This document shows, piece by piece, positions 43,868 through 53,164 of a stretch of 64,000 bases of DNA (the stretch's first letter is position 1; every line of letters starts with the position of its first letter). The position numbers and the translations under genes are program-made. The stretch spans positions 2,335,416 through 2,399,415 of the forward strand of contig NZ_CP017269.1 in the NCBI RefSeq assembly GCF_001750685.1, given 5' to 3'. The DNA comes from Geosporobacter ferrireducens (GTDB lineage Bacteria > Bacillota > Clostridia > Peptostreptococcales > Thermotaleaceae). A model generated the notes under the pieces. The model had not been told where the DNA came from, did no database searches, and saw only the letters and a program-made list of their open reading frames with translations.

Positions 43868-45709
43868 CTAACTTGTACGTCTATAGGTAGGTACCATATG
43901 CTCAATATAGTCCCTAAGGTCTTTTCCGTCTCCAGAAATGATTTCTTTTAAATGAGTTAGTTCTGCTTTAAGCACCTTATGGTCAATCAGAATGGGTTTC
44001 CCGATGAATATCTTGCTATGTCTTGTCTGCTGCAGTCCTTCTTCGTCCATCAACAGTTCTTCATACAGCTTTTCTCCTGGTCGAAGACCCGTGACCTGAA
44101 TGTCAATTTCTTTATAGGGTTCAAACCCTGATAATCGGATCAAATTCTCTGCCAGATGAATAATCTTCACCGGCTCACCCATATCCAATACAAAAATCTC
44201 TCCACCCTTAGCCATGGCACCAGCCTGAATCACAAGCTGAACAGCTTCAGGGATCGTCATAAAGTAGCGGGTAACTTCAGGATGTGTAACGGTTACAGGT
44301 CCACCCTTTGCTATCTGGTTTTTAAATAAGGGTATTACACTGCCATTGCTGCCTAATACATTTCCAAACCGGACTGCTACAAACTCGGTCTTGCTGATCT
44401 TACTCATGGTCTGAACAATCATCTCTGCAATCCTCTTGGTTGCTCCCATCACATTGGTTGGATTGACTGCTTTGTCTGTGGAAATCAGTACAAATTTTTC
44501 ACAATTATGTTCATGGGCTGCCTCCGCCACGTTTAATGTTCCAAATACATTGTTCTTGATCGCCTCTTTAGGATTTGCCTCCATCAAAGGAACGTGCTTA
44601 TGGGCTGCAGCATGGAAAACAACTTGTGGCCTATATCGTTGAAAAATTTCATCGATACATTTTTTATCCCTTACAGAAGCAATCAATACTTCGAGATCTA
44701 AATCCGGATAATTACGTATGAGTTCATTCTGTATATCGTAGGCATTATTTTCATAAATATCCAATATCAGCATTTTTTGAGGACTAAACTTTGCAATCTG
44801 CCTACAGAGCTCTGAACCAATAGATCCTCCACCGCCTGTGACCAAGACCGTTTTGTTTTGAATATACCCTGTTATTTTGTTTAATTCAACTTTTACCTCT
44901 TCTCTTCCCAATAAATCTTCAATGTCTACATCTCTGATTTTCTTGATACTTACCTTGCCGTCTATGAGTTCATAAATACCAGGTAATATTTTTAGTTTGC
45001 ATTTTGTTTTGCTGCACTGTTCAACTACTTGCCGAATCTCAGGCTTGGACACAGATGGTAAGGCAATGATAATTTCATCAATACGTTTTATCTCTGCAAG
45101 CTTCTTAATATCATGTCTATTCCCTAACACGGGTACACCGTTTATTCTTCGTCCATGCTTGGTTTCATCATCATCTACCACTACAATGGGTTTACTTTGT
45201 AAATTGGCATGGGTCTTCAGTTCCTTGATAACCATGGCACCTGCCTGCCCTGCCCCTACAACCATAACCCTTTTTAGGTTTCTATCATTGAAAACACTCT
45301 GCTCATTCATGCTTTTTAATACACGGTGGCTGAAGCGTATCCCCCCAATAAGCAGTATATCTAGCATAAAAGTCAATATATAGATACTGCGAGGAAGCTT
45401 TTGCTGCATGATCATCATATAAGTAACTGTTCCCGTGGTTGCAAAAAAAGATGTACTGACAATCTGAATTAATTCCTCAATACTGGCATATCGCCATAAA
45501 CTTCTATATAAGCCAAAGCCGTAAAATATTGCAATTTTAATTAAGGTAATCACCATCAGGTTATCAAAATAGGCAGGAAGGTATTGAGGTGCTATGGGAT
45601 GGTTGATGATATCTCCATCAAATCTTATCATAAAAGCAAGAATAAAGGATAAGTTGATTAGCAAAATATCACCCAAAGCCAATAGTAGGTTAGAAAACTT
45701 TTTTTTCAT
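43868..45709 (-). CDS. Membrane UDP-GlcNAc 4,6-dehydratase (CapD/EpsC/PglF family)
   Basis: A 613-residue protein with four N-terminal membrane segments (about 8-115), a first nucleotide-binding domain (VMVVGAGQAGAMVIKEL) and a C-terminal SDR dehydratase domain (VLVTGGGGSIGSELCRQ). The dehydratase has STDKAVNPTNVMGATKR with the unusual Met...Lys pair instead of Tyr...Lys. The family makes UDP-4-keto-6-deoxy sugars for surface glycans. It is the first polysaccharide gene after the C5-epimerase-like gene. Confidence 0.92.
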   Translation of the reverse strand: MKKKFSNLLLALGDILLINLSFILAFMIRFDGDIINHPIAPQYLPAYFDNLMVITLIKIAIFYGFGLYRSLWRYASIEELIQIVSTSFFATTGTVTYMMIMQQKLPRSIYILTFMLDILLIGGIRFSHRVLKSMNEQSVFNDRNLKRVMVVGAGQAGAMVIKELKTHANLQSKPIVVVDDDETKHGRRINGVPVLGNRHDIKKLAEIKRIDEIIIALPSVSKPEIRQVVEQCSKTKCKLKILPGIYELIDGKVSIKKIRDVDIEDLLGREEVKVELNKITGYIQNKTVLVTGGGGSIGSELCRQIAKFSPQKMLILDIYENNAYDIQNELIRNYPDLDLEVLIASVRDKKCIDEIFQRYRPQVVFHAAAHKHVPLMEANPKEAIKNNVFGTLNVAEAAHEHNCEKFVLISTDKAVNPTNVMGATKRIAEMIVQTMSKISKTEFVAVRFGNVLGSNGSVIPLFKNQIAKGGPVTVTHPEVTRYFMTIPEAVQLVIQAGAMAKGGEIFVLDMGEPVKIIHLAENLIRLSGFEPYKEIDIQVTGLRPGEKLYEELLMDEEGLQQTRHSKIFIGKPILIDHKVLKAELTHLKEIISGDGKDLRDYIEHMVPTYRRTS

Positions 45710-45818
45710 TTTGTCCCCCTAATATACATATATGATTACGAAGATTGATATATCTACATATTTCTTACTAATCCCATTATATCATTCCGTCTATGTCTTG
45801 ACAATTATAGATCCCCTG

Positions 45819-46277
45819 TTATATCTTACTTGATCTCTGATATATTATTATCCCTACAATGACACCAGCACTATCGATCAATACATCCCTAAGCTGTCCG
45901 CCCCTACCTGGAACAAAGAGCTGATGAAGCTCATCACTTATAGCATAAATCACACAGATAACCAAAGTCAAAACTACTCCTCGAACACCAACAACCTCAC
46001 TTTTTCGAAAGGCATTTATCACCAATACCCCTAAAATCAGATATGCAAAAAAATGCGCATTCTTTCTTAATAGGTGATTAAATCTATTTATATTGATTTC
46101 AAAGCTAGACGTAACCTTTTCAGCCGTTTCTATAATCACTCCTGTTAATCCTTTGCTCAATTGATTTGACTGCTGCGCCGGTTGAGCAGACAAGAGGAAA
46201 ATCAAGAGCATCCATAACAATACTGCCGTCCAAGATAGGATGATACCTTTTTGTTTTTTATCTCTAAATATATGCAT
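45819..46277 (-). CDS. VanZ-family membrane protein
   Basis: A 152-residue protein with four hydrophobic segments. Motifs fit VanZ-like proteins: SAQPAQQSNQLSKG after segment 1, RKNAHFFAYLILGVLVINAF, and YAISDELHQLFVPGRGGQLRDVLID. VanZ relatives affect teicoplanin resistance or cell-envelope properties; here it sits in a polysaccharide locus, so an envelope role is inferred. The gene ends 109 bp after the dehydratase gene begins. Confidence 0.9.
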   Translation of the reverse strand: MHIFRDKKQKGIILSWTAVLLWMLLIFLLSAQPAQQSNQLSKGLTGVIIETAEKVTSSFEININRFNHLLRKNAHFFAYLILGVLVINAFRKSEVVGVRGVVLTLVICVIYAISDELHQLFVPGRGGQLRDVLIDSAGVIVGIIIYQRSSKI

Positions 46278-46532
46278 ATTATAATGATTCCTTCATTTTG
46301 TTTTATCTCTGATACGGTCTATTGATAGAAAAAGCGCCTTTGTTGAATTAGCTATATTTCAGTTAATTTATCTTAAGTTCACTGCATCCACATTCAAATT
46401 ACTAGGTCTCTTAAACAACATAAGAGCTAAGTGAAGCAGCTCCTATCAACACTTCTTTTATTTCAGCAATGATCTTACAACACAATCACTGCTTTTTTTC
46501 ATGCCTTTTTTCTCTCTAACCAGGCACTTCAA
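46278..46532 (-). other. Non-coding stretch with a possible transposase tail
   Basis: No gene is visible. On the minus strand 46442-46368 reads ELLHLALMLFKRPSNLNVDA and three more residues before a stop, preceded by a stop. This resembles the C-terminal end of an insertion-sequence transposase, but I cannot name the family. Low-complexity A+T sequence surrounds it. Confidence 0.3.
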
Positions 46533-46817
46533 TTATTTACCACCTTTAATAACCCGAATCTCGACCTCTTACCCCTCAACTTTTTTGCCCAGTTCATTAA
46601 TCTTCGCCTCTACTTCACAGAGCTTCTCTGTATTTTGTTTATATCCATCTTATAAAGCCTCCAAGTGATTGTCCATCCTATCTTCAAGTCTTACTACATT
46701 GTGTTTCACTTCTTTCACTTCTTCGCTTATTTCTTTTATTTCTTCCCTTACTTCTTTGAAACCATTCTGCATTTCGCCGTACATTTTTTCTAGTAAGCTA
46801 AAAACCTTTTCATCCAT
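46533..46817 (-). pseudogene. Coiled-coil gene with two in-frame TAA codons
   Basis: From ATG 46817, after GGAGGA, the frame encodes a 94-codon heptad-repeat protein of the same broad type as 27732-28073 (MDEKVFSLLEKMYGEMQNG... to EVEIRVIKGGK). It is interrupted by TAA at 46650-46652 (after codon 55) and TAA at 46569-46571. The sequence between and after the stops still reads as good coiled coil (DGYKQNTEKLCEVEAKINEL). It is most simply a recent pseudogene. The final stop is at 46533-46535. Confidence 0.75.
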
Positions 46818-47084
46818 CGTTCATCCTCCTCCACGCCTTCCTCTATAGCTACATTATATCATTTACATAAGTAGCCTTAAAGACTGATTTATTAGAGTTT
46901 TCTTGTCGGATAATGTTAAAAGTAGAGAACTACCCCTTACTATTCAGTTATTTCTATTTATTTTTCTATCTTTGCCTACGGCATCCTTGTCGAATCCTCG
47001 TCAACTTTTACTTTTATTAATATATAGAAAAATGTCCCTATACTACCAGTACTACTGTAAACAGTATATCTTTTCCCTTTAGTT

Positions 47085-47993
47085 CTATTCTTCTGCAGTA
47101 GCAGCCTCATCCAGTACTCCTTTTTCTTTTACTACAATCTTCTCAAGATATGCTAAAAACTCTGTTCTTAAATCCTCACGTCTTAAAGCAAACTCCACAG
47201 TAGCCTCCAGGAACCCTTGCTTATTTCCAACATCATAGCGCTTACCTTCGAAATTATAAGCATACATAGCCTCTCTTTCAGCAAGGACCTTCAGGGCATC
47301 TGTAAGCTGGATTTCTCCACCTTTCCCCGGCTTTGTATTCTCAAGTATTTCAAAAATCCCTGGATTGATGATATATCTACCTAGTATAGCTACATCGGAA
47401 GGAGCCTCTTCTACGGAAGGTTTTTCTACAAGTCCCTTTACTTTATATACTCTATCTTCTATAAGTTTCCCTTCAACAATTCCGTATTTACTTACATCTT
47501 CTTTGGCTACTTTCTGTACTCCTAGGATAGAGGTTTTATACGCATTGTACACATCTATCATTTGTTTTAAACAGGGCTTATTGGGATGGTAAACGATATC
47601 ATCTCCAAGAAGAACTGCAAAAGGTTCTTCTCCTATAAAACTCTTTGCACAATATATAGCATGTCCTAATCCCTTAGGCTCTTTTTGTCTAATATAGTGG
47701 ATATTTACCATATCAGATATTTCTCTTACTTCCTCTAGCAAATCATTTTTTCCGGACTTTTCTAGTTCAATTTCGAGTTCCACTGACTTATCAAAATGAT
47801 TTTCTATAGAAGATTTATTTCTACCTGTAATAATTAGAATTTCTTCTATCCCTGATTCAACCGCTTCCTCTATAATATATTGTAATGTAGGCTTATCTAC
47901 TATAGGAAGCATTTCTTTTGGTTGAGCCTTTGTAGCAGGTAAGAATCGGGTGCCTAAACCTGCTGCTGGTATGACTGCTTTACGTACTTTCAT
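47085..47993 (-). CDS. galU: UTP-glucose-1-phosphate uridylyltransferase
   Basis: A 302-residue enzyme making UDP-glucose. The N-terminus KAVIPAAGLGTRFLPATKAQ with the activation-site lysine (PKEMLPIVDKP) is diagnostic, and the nucleotide-binding VLLGDDIVY and late GKRYDVGNKQGFL are intact. It supplies UDP-glucose to ugd (50311) and, formerly, galE. The surrounding space 46818-47084 shows nothing else. Confidence 0.96.
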   Translation of the reverse strand: MKVRKAVIPAAGLGTRFLPATKAQPKEMLPIVDKPTLQYIIEEAVESGIEEILIITGRNKSSIENHFDKSVELEIELEKSGKNDLLEEVREISDMVNIHYIRQKEPKGLGHAIYCAKSFIGEEPFAVLLGDDIVYHPNKPCLKQMIDVYNAYKTSILGVQKVAKEDVSKYGIVEGKLIEDRVYKVKGLVEKPSVEEAPSDVAILGRYIINPGIFEILENTKPGKGGEIQLTDALKVLAEREAMYAYNFEGKRYDVGNKQGFLEATVEFALRREDLRTEFLAYLEKIVVKEKGVLDEAATAEE

Positions 47994-48087
47994 TTTTGCT
48001 AGATTCCCCCTTTGTTAGATTTGGACTGATGCTAATGGGTTGCCCATTGATGTTGAAATACCCTTAAACGATGTTAGGAGTTATTAT

Positions 48088-49068
48088 CTACTTAGTATTC
48101 TTCTCAAATTTCCAGGCATCCCTTACCATATCATCTATCGTCAATTCGGTTTTCCAGCCTAGCTCTTCCTCAGCCTTGCTTGAATCTGCAAAACAGGTTG
48201 CGATATCGCCCTGCCTTCTAGCAACTATCTCATAAGGAACATCCACCTCATTTACTCTCGTAAAAGCATGCACAAGCTCCAACACCGATGTTCCTCTTCC
48301 AGTTCCTAGATTATAAACATTGATACCTTGCTGTATCTTCTCGATGGCATTCACATGTCCCTTCGCAAGATCCACTACATGGATGTAATCCCTTATTCCT
48401 GTGCCATCAACTGTATCATAGTCATTACCAAAGACACTCAATTTAGGTAGTATACCCTTTGCTACCTTCGTCACATACGGCATGAGATTATTTGGAATTC
48501 CATTAGGATCCTCGCCAATCAATCCACTCTCATGGGCACCTGCAGGATTGAAATACCTAAGCAAAGAAACAACAAAGTTAGAATTGGCATGTACTGCATC
48601 AGTCAAGATCCTCTCACTCATGGCCTTCGTCTCTCCATAAGGATTGGTGGTCTTTTTCAGTTCCATATCCTCTTTCAGCAGCGATGGCTGATCACCGTAC
48701 ACTGTGGCAGATGAGCTGAATACAAATTTTCCAACACCGTATTTGATACACATCTTGCTCAGTACTATTGTAGAGACGAGATTGTTGTAATAATACTCAA
48801 AGGGTTTCGATACAGACCCCCTACTGCCTTAAGACCAGCAAAATGAATCACACCATCTATTTGATGATTACTGAAGATTGGTTCTAGCTTAGCTTCATCC
48901 GTCACATCAATCTGATAGAAAGTTGGCTTGATGCCTGCTATTTGATGAAGCTTGTCCAGCACTTTAATCTTTGAGTTGATAAGATTATCCGTGATAATTA
49001 CTTCATGATTATGTTTAATTAGTTCTATTACCGTATGACTGCCTATGAAACCCAGGCCTCCTGTGTAA
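48088..49068 (-). pseudogene. galE: galE (UDP-glucose 4-epimerase), broken twice
   Basis: The GalE sequence is complete except that the start codon and about five N-terminal residues are replaced by the end of an IS3-family element at 49069, and the reading frame shifts at 48817-48821. Upstream of the shift it reads YTGGLGFIGSHTVIELIKHN to HFAGLKAVG; in another frame it continues SVSKPFEYYYNNLVSTIVL into CIKYGVGKFVFSSSATVYG and the catalytic YGETK. The run of five C is best explained by loss of one base (GGGGAG to GGGGG on the coding strand). Two separate frames (49124-48765 and 48753-48088) remain; neither can form the epimerase. Confidence 0.88.
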
Positions 49069-50310
49069 TGGACCCCTTTGTCAAGACACAAAATTGTACT
49101 TGATAAGTTAGTCCTCCTTCTCATATATTTTTAGGCATGCTAAGCAGCCATATAGACGTTATATGGGATCTGATAAGAGAGATTGATGCTTTCTTTCACG
49201 GTTATAAAAGTCCATGTACTCATCTACAAGGGCTCTAAGCTCACCCACTGTTTCATAAGCATATAGATAAAGTTTCTCTTGTTTTATGTTGCGAAAGAAC
49301 CGTTCTGTTATGGCATTATCTGTGGCTCTGCCTTTTGAGTCCATACTAATCTTGATCTCTTGCTCTTTCAGTAGGCTAATGTAGTCATTGCTTGTAAATT
49401 GGCTACCTTGATCGCTATTGATAATTTCAGGCTTAGCCTTTGTAAATCCCCTTTTTAGGCATCTGAGAATAAAATCACACTCAAGGGTATTGGACAGCTG
49501 ATAGTCTATAATTGTCCGTGAGTACCAGTCTATGATGACGAATAGGTACATATGTCCCTTTGGCATAGGAATGTAGGTAAGATCTACTCCCCACACTTGG
49601 TTTACACGGGTAATTGGAACATTTCTGAGCAAATAAGGGTATATTTTATGCTGACGATTTCTCTTACTGAGATTGGGACCTGGATAATGTATTTTTAATC
49701 TCATAAGTCTCATGTGTTTCTGGATACGTTTACGGTTGACTTCATAGCCAAGCCCCTTTAATTCCTCAACCATTCGGCGAGAGCCGTAGTAGGGATGCTT
49801 CATGTGTATCAGATCAATTAATTGCATCAGAAGTATCTGAGAGCCATCTTTTGGCTTAGGTTGATAGTATGTTCCGGTTCGATTGATCTGCAGCAGTTCA
49901 CATTGCCTTTTGATACATATTTTCCTAAAGTCAGGCTCTAACATATTCTTGCGCTCTTCAACGGATTTATTTGAGGCCAGATTTTTTTTCAACCAATCAA
50001 CCTCTATGGTTAATTGGCCAATCTTTTTGAGTAATGCCTCCTTTTCTGCCTCAAGCTGCTGTTGTTCTTTATGAGCTTTGTCATCTGCACCCTTGAATGC
50101 ATTCACCATGTTATCTAAGAATTGTTTTTTCCATCTTAGAATCTGGTTTGAATGGATCTCATAGGTTGAGCAGATTTCTGAGAGTGTTTTTTCTCCCTGG
50201 ATTAGCTCCATTATTATTTTGGATTTCTCTTCTGGGGTAAATTGTCTTCGTTTTTTCATAGTTTCATTATAACTTATTCTGACGTTTTTTGTGTCAAATC
50301 TATGGGTCCA
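49069..50310 (-). mobile_element. IS3-family insertion sequence
   Basis: A 1242-bp element with imperfect terminal inverted repeats beginning TGGACCC at both ends (left, plus strand: TGGACCCCTTTGTCAAGACA; right, minus strand: TGGACCCATAGATTTGACAC). Three flanking bases match as an inverted TAA/TTA rather than a direct duplication, so no clear target-site duplication is left. It separates ugd from galE and removed galE's start. Confidence 0.85.
49159..50259 (-). CDS. IS3-family transposase, single fused frame, C-terminus frameshifted
   Basis: A 366-residue DDE transposase. The N-terminal OrfA-like helix-turn-helix (RRQFTPEEKSKIIMEL, about 1-95) runs without a stop into OrfB (from about 100) through a stretch of eight A (TTGAAAAAAAAT). 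IS3 elements usually need a -1 shift there. Catalytic residues are present: VDLTYIPMP (D), NSDQGSQFT (D) and ERFFRNIKQE (E). The end is RKHQSLLSDPI then stop. In another frame the sequence gives SYQIPYNVYMAA, the usual tail, so a 2-base loss in a CT repeat near 49170 probably truncated it. Confidence 0.85.
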   Translation of the reverse strand: MKKRRQFTPEEKSKIIMELIQGEKTLSEICSTYEIHSNQILRWKKQFLDNMVNAFKGADDKAHKEQQQLEAEKEALLKKIGQLTIEVDWLKKNLASNKSVEERKNMLEPDFRKICIKRQCELLQINRTGTYYQPKPKDGSQILLMQLIDLIHMKHPYYGSRRMVEELKGLGYEVNRKRIQKHMRLMRLKIHYPGPNLSKRNRQHKIYPYLLRNVPITRVNQVWGVDLTYIPMPKGHMYLFVIIDWYSRTIIDYQLSNTLECDFILRCLKRGFTKAKPEIINSDQGSQFTSNDYISLLKEQEIKISMDSKGRATDNAITERFFRNIKQEKLYLYAYETVGELRALVDEYMDFYNRERKHQSLLSDPI

Positions 50311-51480
50311 TTATAAATCCCTACTGAATAAATCTCTCGTATAAACCTTGTCTACCACGTCTTTGATCTCATCAGACAATCTATTTGCTACGATAACATC
50401 AGAGATTTTCTTGAACTCATCAAAGTCCTTAATAACTCTTGAGTGGTAGAACTCATCTTCTTTAAATGCTGGCTCATACACGACAACTTCTATACCTTTA
50501 GCTTTTATACGTTTCATAACCCCTTGAATAGCTGACTGACGGAAGTTGTCGGAATCCATCTTCATAGTCAGTCTATAGATACCAACAGTCTTAGGATTTT
50601 TCTTTATGATCATGTCTGCTATATGATCTTTTCTCGTTCTATTAGCATCTACGATAGCAGACATAATATTTTGCGGCACGTCAGAATAGTTAGCAAGTAG
50701 CTGTTTTGTATCTTTTGGCAAGCAGTACCCACCATACCCAAAGGAAGGGTTATTATAATAGTTTCCAATACGTGGATCTAGACCAACACCCTCAATGATC
50801 TGTTGTGTATTCAGACCTCTTACTTCTGCATATGAATCAAGCTCATTAAAATAAGCTACTCGAAGTGCAAGATAAGTATTAGCAAATAGCTTGATGGCCT
50901 CTGCTTCAGTTGCACCTGTATAAAGAATAGGAATGTCCTTTTTGATCGCTCCTTGAGCTAACAATTCAGCAAAGACTTTCGCTCTTTCAGATTGTTCTCC
51001 CACTACGATTCTTGATGGATAGAGATTGTCATAAAGTGCTTTACCTTCTCTTAAGAACTCTGGTGAGAAAATAATGTTCTCAGTATCAAACATTTGTCTC
51101 ACTTTTTCAGTATATCCAACTGGCACTGTAGATTTAATAATCATTACAGCATCTGGATTAATCGATAGTACATTAGCTATTACAGCTTCTACCGTTCTTG
51201 TGTTGAAGTAGTTCTTCTCTGGATCATAATTTGTCGGCGTTGAGATGATGACATAATCTGCTTCTTTGTAGGCTTCATAGTTATCCGTTGTTGCAGTTAG
51301 ATTAAGTTCCTTAGTTGCTAAATATTCTTCAATCTCCGGATCAATAATCGGAGACTTCTTATTGTTAATCATAGCAACTTTCTCATTGATTATATCCAAG
51401 GCGATGACTTCATTATGCTGTGCTAAAAGTATGGCATTGGATAGTCCAACATAACCTGTTCCAACGATTGTAATTTTCAT
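50311..51480 (-). CDS. ugd: UDP-glucose/nucleotide-sugar 6-dehydrogenase
   Basis: A 389-residue NAD-dependent enzyme that oxidises the C6 of UDP-glucose to UDP-glucuronate. The N-terminal Rossmann motif is [19 protein letters not shown]. The catalytic cysteine block [15 protein letters not shown] and the oxidation-base region [13 protein letters not shown] are present, and the C-terminus [15 protein letters not shown] is normal length. Its TAA stop (50311-50313) overlaps the insertion-sequence end, which begins at 50310. It probably provides UDP-GlcA for the polymer. Confidence 0.94.
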   Translation of the reverse strand: MKITIVGTGYVGLSNAILLAQHNEVIALDIINEKVAMINNKKSPIIDPEIEEYLATKELNLTATTDNYEAYKEADYVIISTPTNYDPEKNYFNTRTVEAVIANVLSINPDAVMIIKSTVPVGYTEKVRQMFDTENIIFSPEFLREGKALYDNLYPSRIVVGEQSERAKVFAELLAQGAIKKDIPILYTGATEAEAIKLFANTYLALRVAYFNELDSYAEVRGLNTQQIIEGVGLDPRIGNYYNNPSFGYGGYCLPKDTKQLLANYSDVPQNIMSAIVDANRTRKDHIADMIIKKNPKTVGIYRLTMKMDSDNFRQSAIQGVMKRIKAKGIEVVVYEPAFKEDEFYHSRVIKDFDEFKKISDVIVANRLSDEIKDVVDKVYTRDLFSRDL

Positions 51481-51665
51481 GGATTCTTACCCCCCTTGAT
51501 TTATCTAAAGTCTATGAATAACTAATAGTTTTCATTTTTATACTTAAATATAGCTTTCATAGTAATTTATCTTATTTGCATTTATATTACTCTTTAACCA
51601 CTTTACTTTCTCACTATCTGATAGAGTTCGTATAATTGACCAGTTGGCAAACTTCATCGGAATCT

Positions 51666-53114
51666 TTATCTTCTAGCTAGGTACTTCGCAAAAACTTCTT
51701 GTTTCTTAATATACACATATCCTTTAAGCAAATCATTTTTATAAACAATTAACAAAACAAAAGTAATAGCTACACCCATTAGAATATTTAAATAAACACT
51801 TGCAGTAAAAACAGAAAACATTGCATACATTGATACTACTAACAGCATTAGGTATAATTTCTTCAAACCATAATTTAATTTATAATAGATAAGTGATATC
51901 TTTGTTCTCATAGTAAAAAAGATAACATATGAAAAAGCAGTAGAGATTGAAGCACCAATTGCACCATATTGGGGTACTAGTACCCAGTTGCCTAGAATAT
52001 TAACTATGCACGAAGTCGATGCAATTAAGACATGCCACTTCGGTTTCTTGAAAAAATTAATGCCTAAAACAGTGGTCTCAGATATTGTATACATAATTGG
52101 CATAAAAACTAAAAAAGGCATAATATTGGCAGCCTGCCTATATTCCTTCCCTAAAAGAAAAACAATAATGTCCTTACCAGCAATGCTCAAAACTGCAACT
52201 AAAAGCATTGCAAATGTAATAATCCGGCACATTTTCTCAAAAAAGTTTTTATTTTCAGGTTCTTTATCAAATTTCTCATAAGCAACTGGAATCCAAAATG
52301 TTGAAAACGTTCCTTGTAAAATACTAACAAATGCAATAATTTTAAACGCCGCTGCATACAATCCAAGTTCATCAAAACTACTCCAATACCTTATTGCAAT
52401 TTTGTCAAACGATTGAAATAACCAAGTTATGAGCATCGTCAATACTAATGGTGTTCCAAAATCAAAAATATCTCTTTTAGAATGAATTAATTTTTCGTTT
52501 TTTCTATTTCGTAAGTTCCAAAACCTTCTTTCATGGAAAATGGCATAGGTTGACAAAATAATAAGATTAATTACTGTAGAGTAAATAATAATTTCGTAAC
52601 TTGAACCCATTATAAAGTATAATACTAATAACGTGACAACACTTAATGTTCTATAAAGTATTTCCAATATTGAATATAAATTGCCCTTTTGTTGCATTCT
52701 TATTACCAACCCAGCATATCTATAGATTACTTGAAAAACTATACCTATGACCAACATAATTATTGCTGTGAAATTCTCTTCTTCGAATAATAAAATCGAA
52801 ACTTTATTTCTGAACACCAAAATTATGATGGCAATGATTAAAGTTATAACTAGTGGTATGTCTAAACAATTATATAACAATCCGCTTCTATTTTCTTCTT
52901 TTTCTTCATAAAAAAATCTTACAAACGATTGGTCAGTTCCAAATATAATAAATACAACTGAAATATTTAAGGCCAGAGTAAACATTGATGTTCTTCCAAA
53001 GTCCTCCGGCAGTAAAATCCTTGTAGTTAGCATGGTCCCTAAGAATCCTATAATCAACCCTATCCAGCTACCATATGAAAAAGATATAAATTTCTTAAAT
53101 AGATTGTCACTCAT
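51666..53114 (-). CDS. Polysaccharide flippase (Wzx-like, MATE/MOP superfamily)
   Basis: A 482-residue protein with twelve to fourteen hydrophobic segments of the Wzx/RfbX type, which flips lipid-linked repeat units across the membrane. It begins FKKFISFSYGSWIGLIIGFL and includes LLPEDFGRTSMFTLALN. The base composition is A+T-rich compared with the housekeeping genes. It follows the polymerase gene, as in Wzy-dependent loci. Confidence 0.9.
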   Translation of the reverse strand: MSDNLFKKFISFSYGSWIGLIIGFLGTMLTTRILLPEDFGRTSMFTLALNISVVFIIFGTDQSFVRFFYEEKEENRSGLLYNCLDIPLVITLIIAIIILVFRNKVSILLFEEENFTAIIMLVIGIVFQVIYRYAGLVIRMQQKGNLYSILEILYRTLSVVTLLVLYFIMGSSYEIIIYSTVINLIILSTYAIFHERRFWNLRNRKNEKLIHSKRDIFDFGTPLVLTMLITWLFQSFDKIAIRYWSSFDELGLYAAAFKIIAFVSILQGTFSTFWIPVAYEKFDKEPENKNFFEKMCRIITFAMLLVAVLSIAGKDIIVFLLGKEYRQAANIMPFLVFMPIMYTISETTVLGINFFKKPKWHVLIASTSCIVNILGNWVLVPQYGAIGASISTAFSYVIFFTMRTKISLIYYKLNYGLKKLYLMLLVVSMYAMFSVFTASVYLNILMGVAITFVLLIVYKNDLLKGYVYIKKQEVFAKYLARR

Positions 53115-53164
53115 TTTTTCACGTCCTTATTTCATACTGAATTATGACTAGTTGTGTTGATTAT

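Noticed and set aside
46533-46817. Stop-codon read-through or recoding in the coiled-coil gene
   Set aside because: Both stops are TAA, which no known recoding amino acid uses in bacteria, and no stimulatory structure is visible; a pseudogene is simpler.
49069-49124. A real N-terminus of GalE starting at 49124
   Set aside because: The first 18 or so residues are translated from the IS terminal repeat, not from galE.
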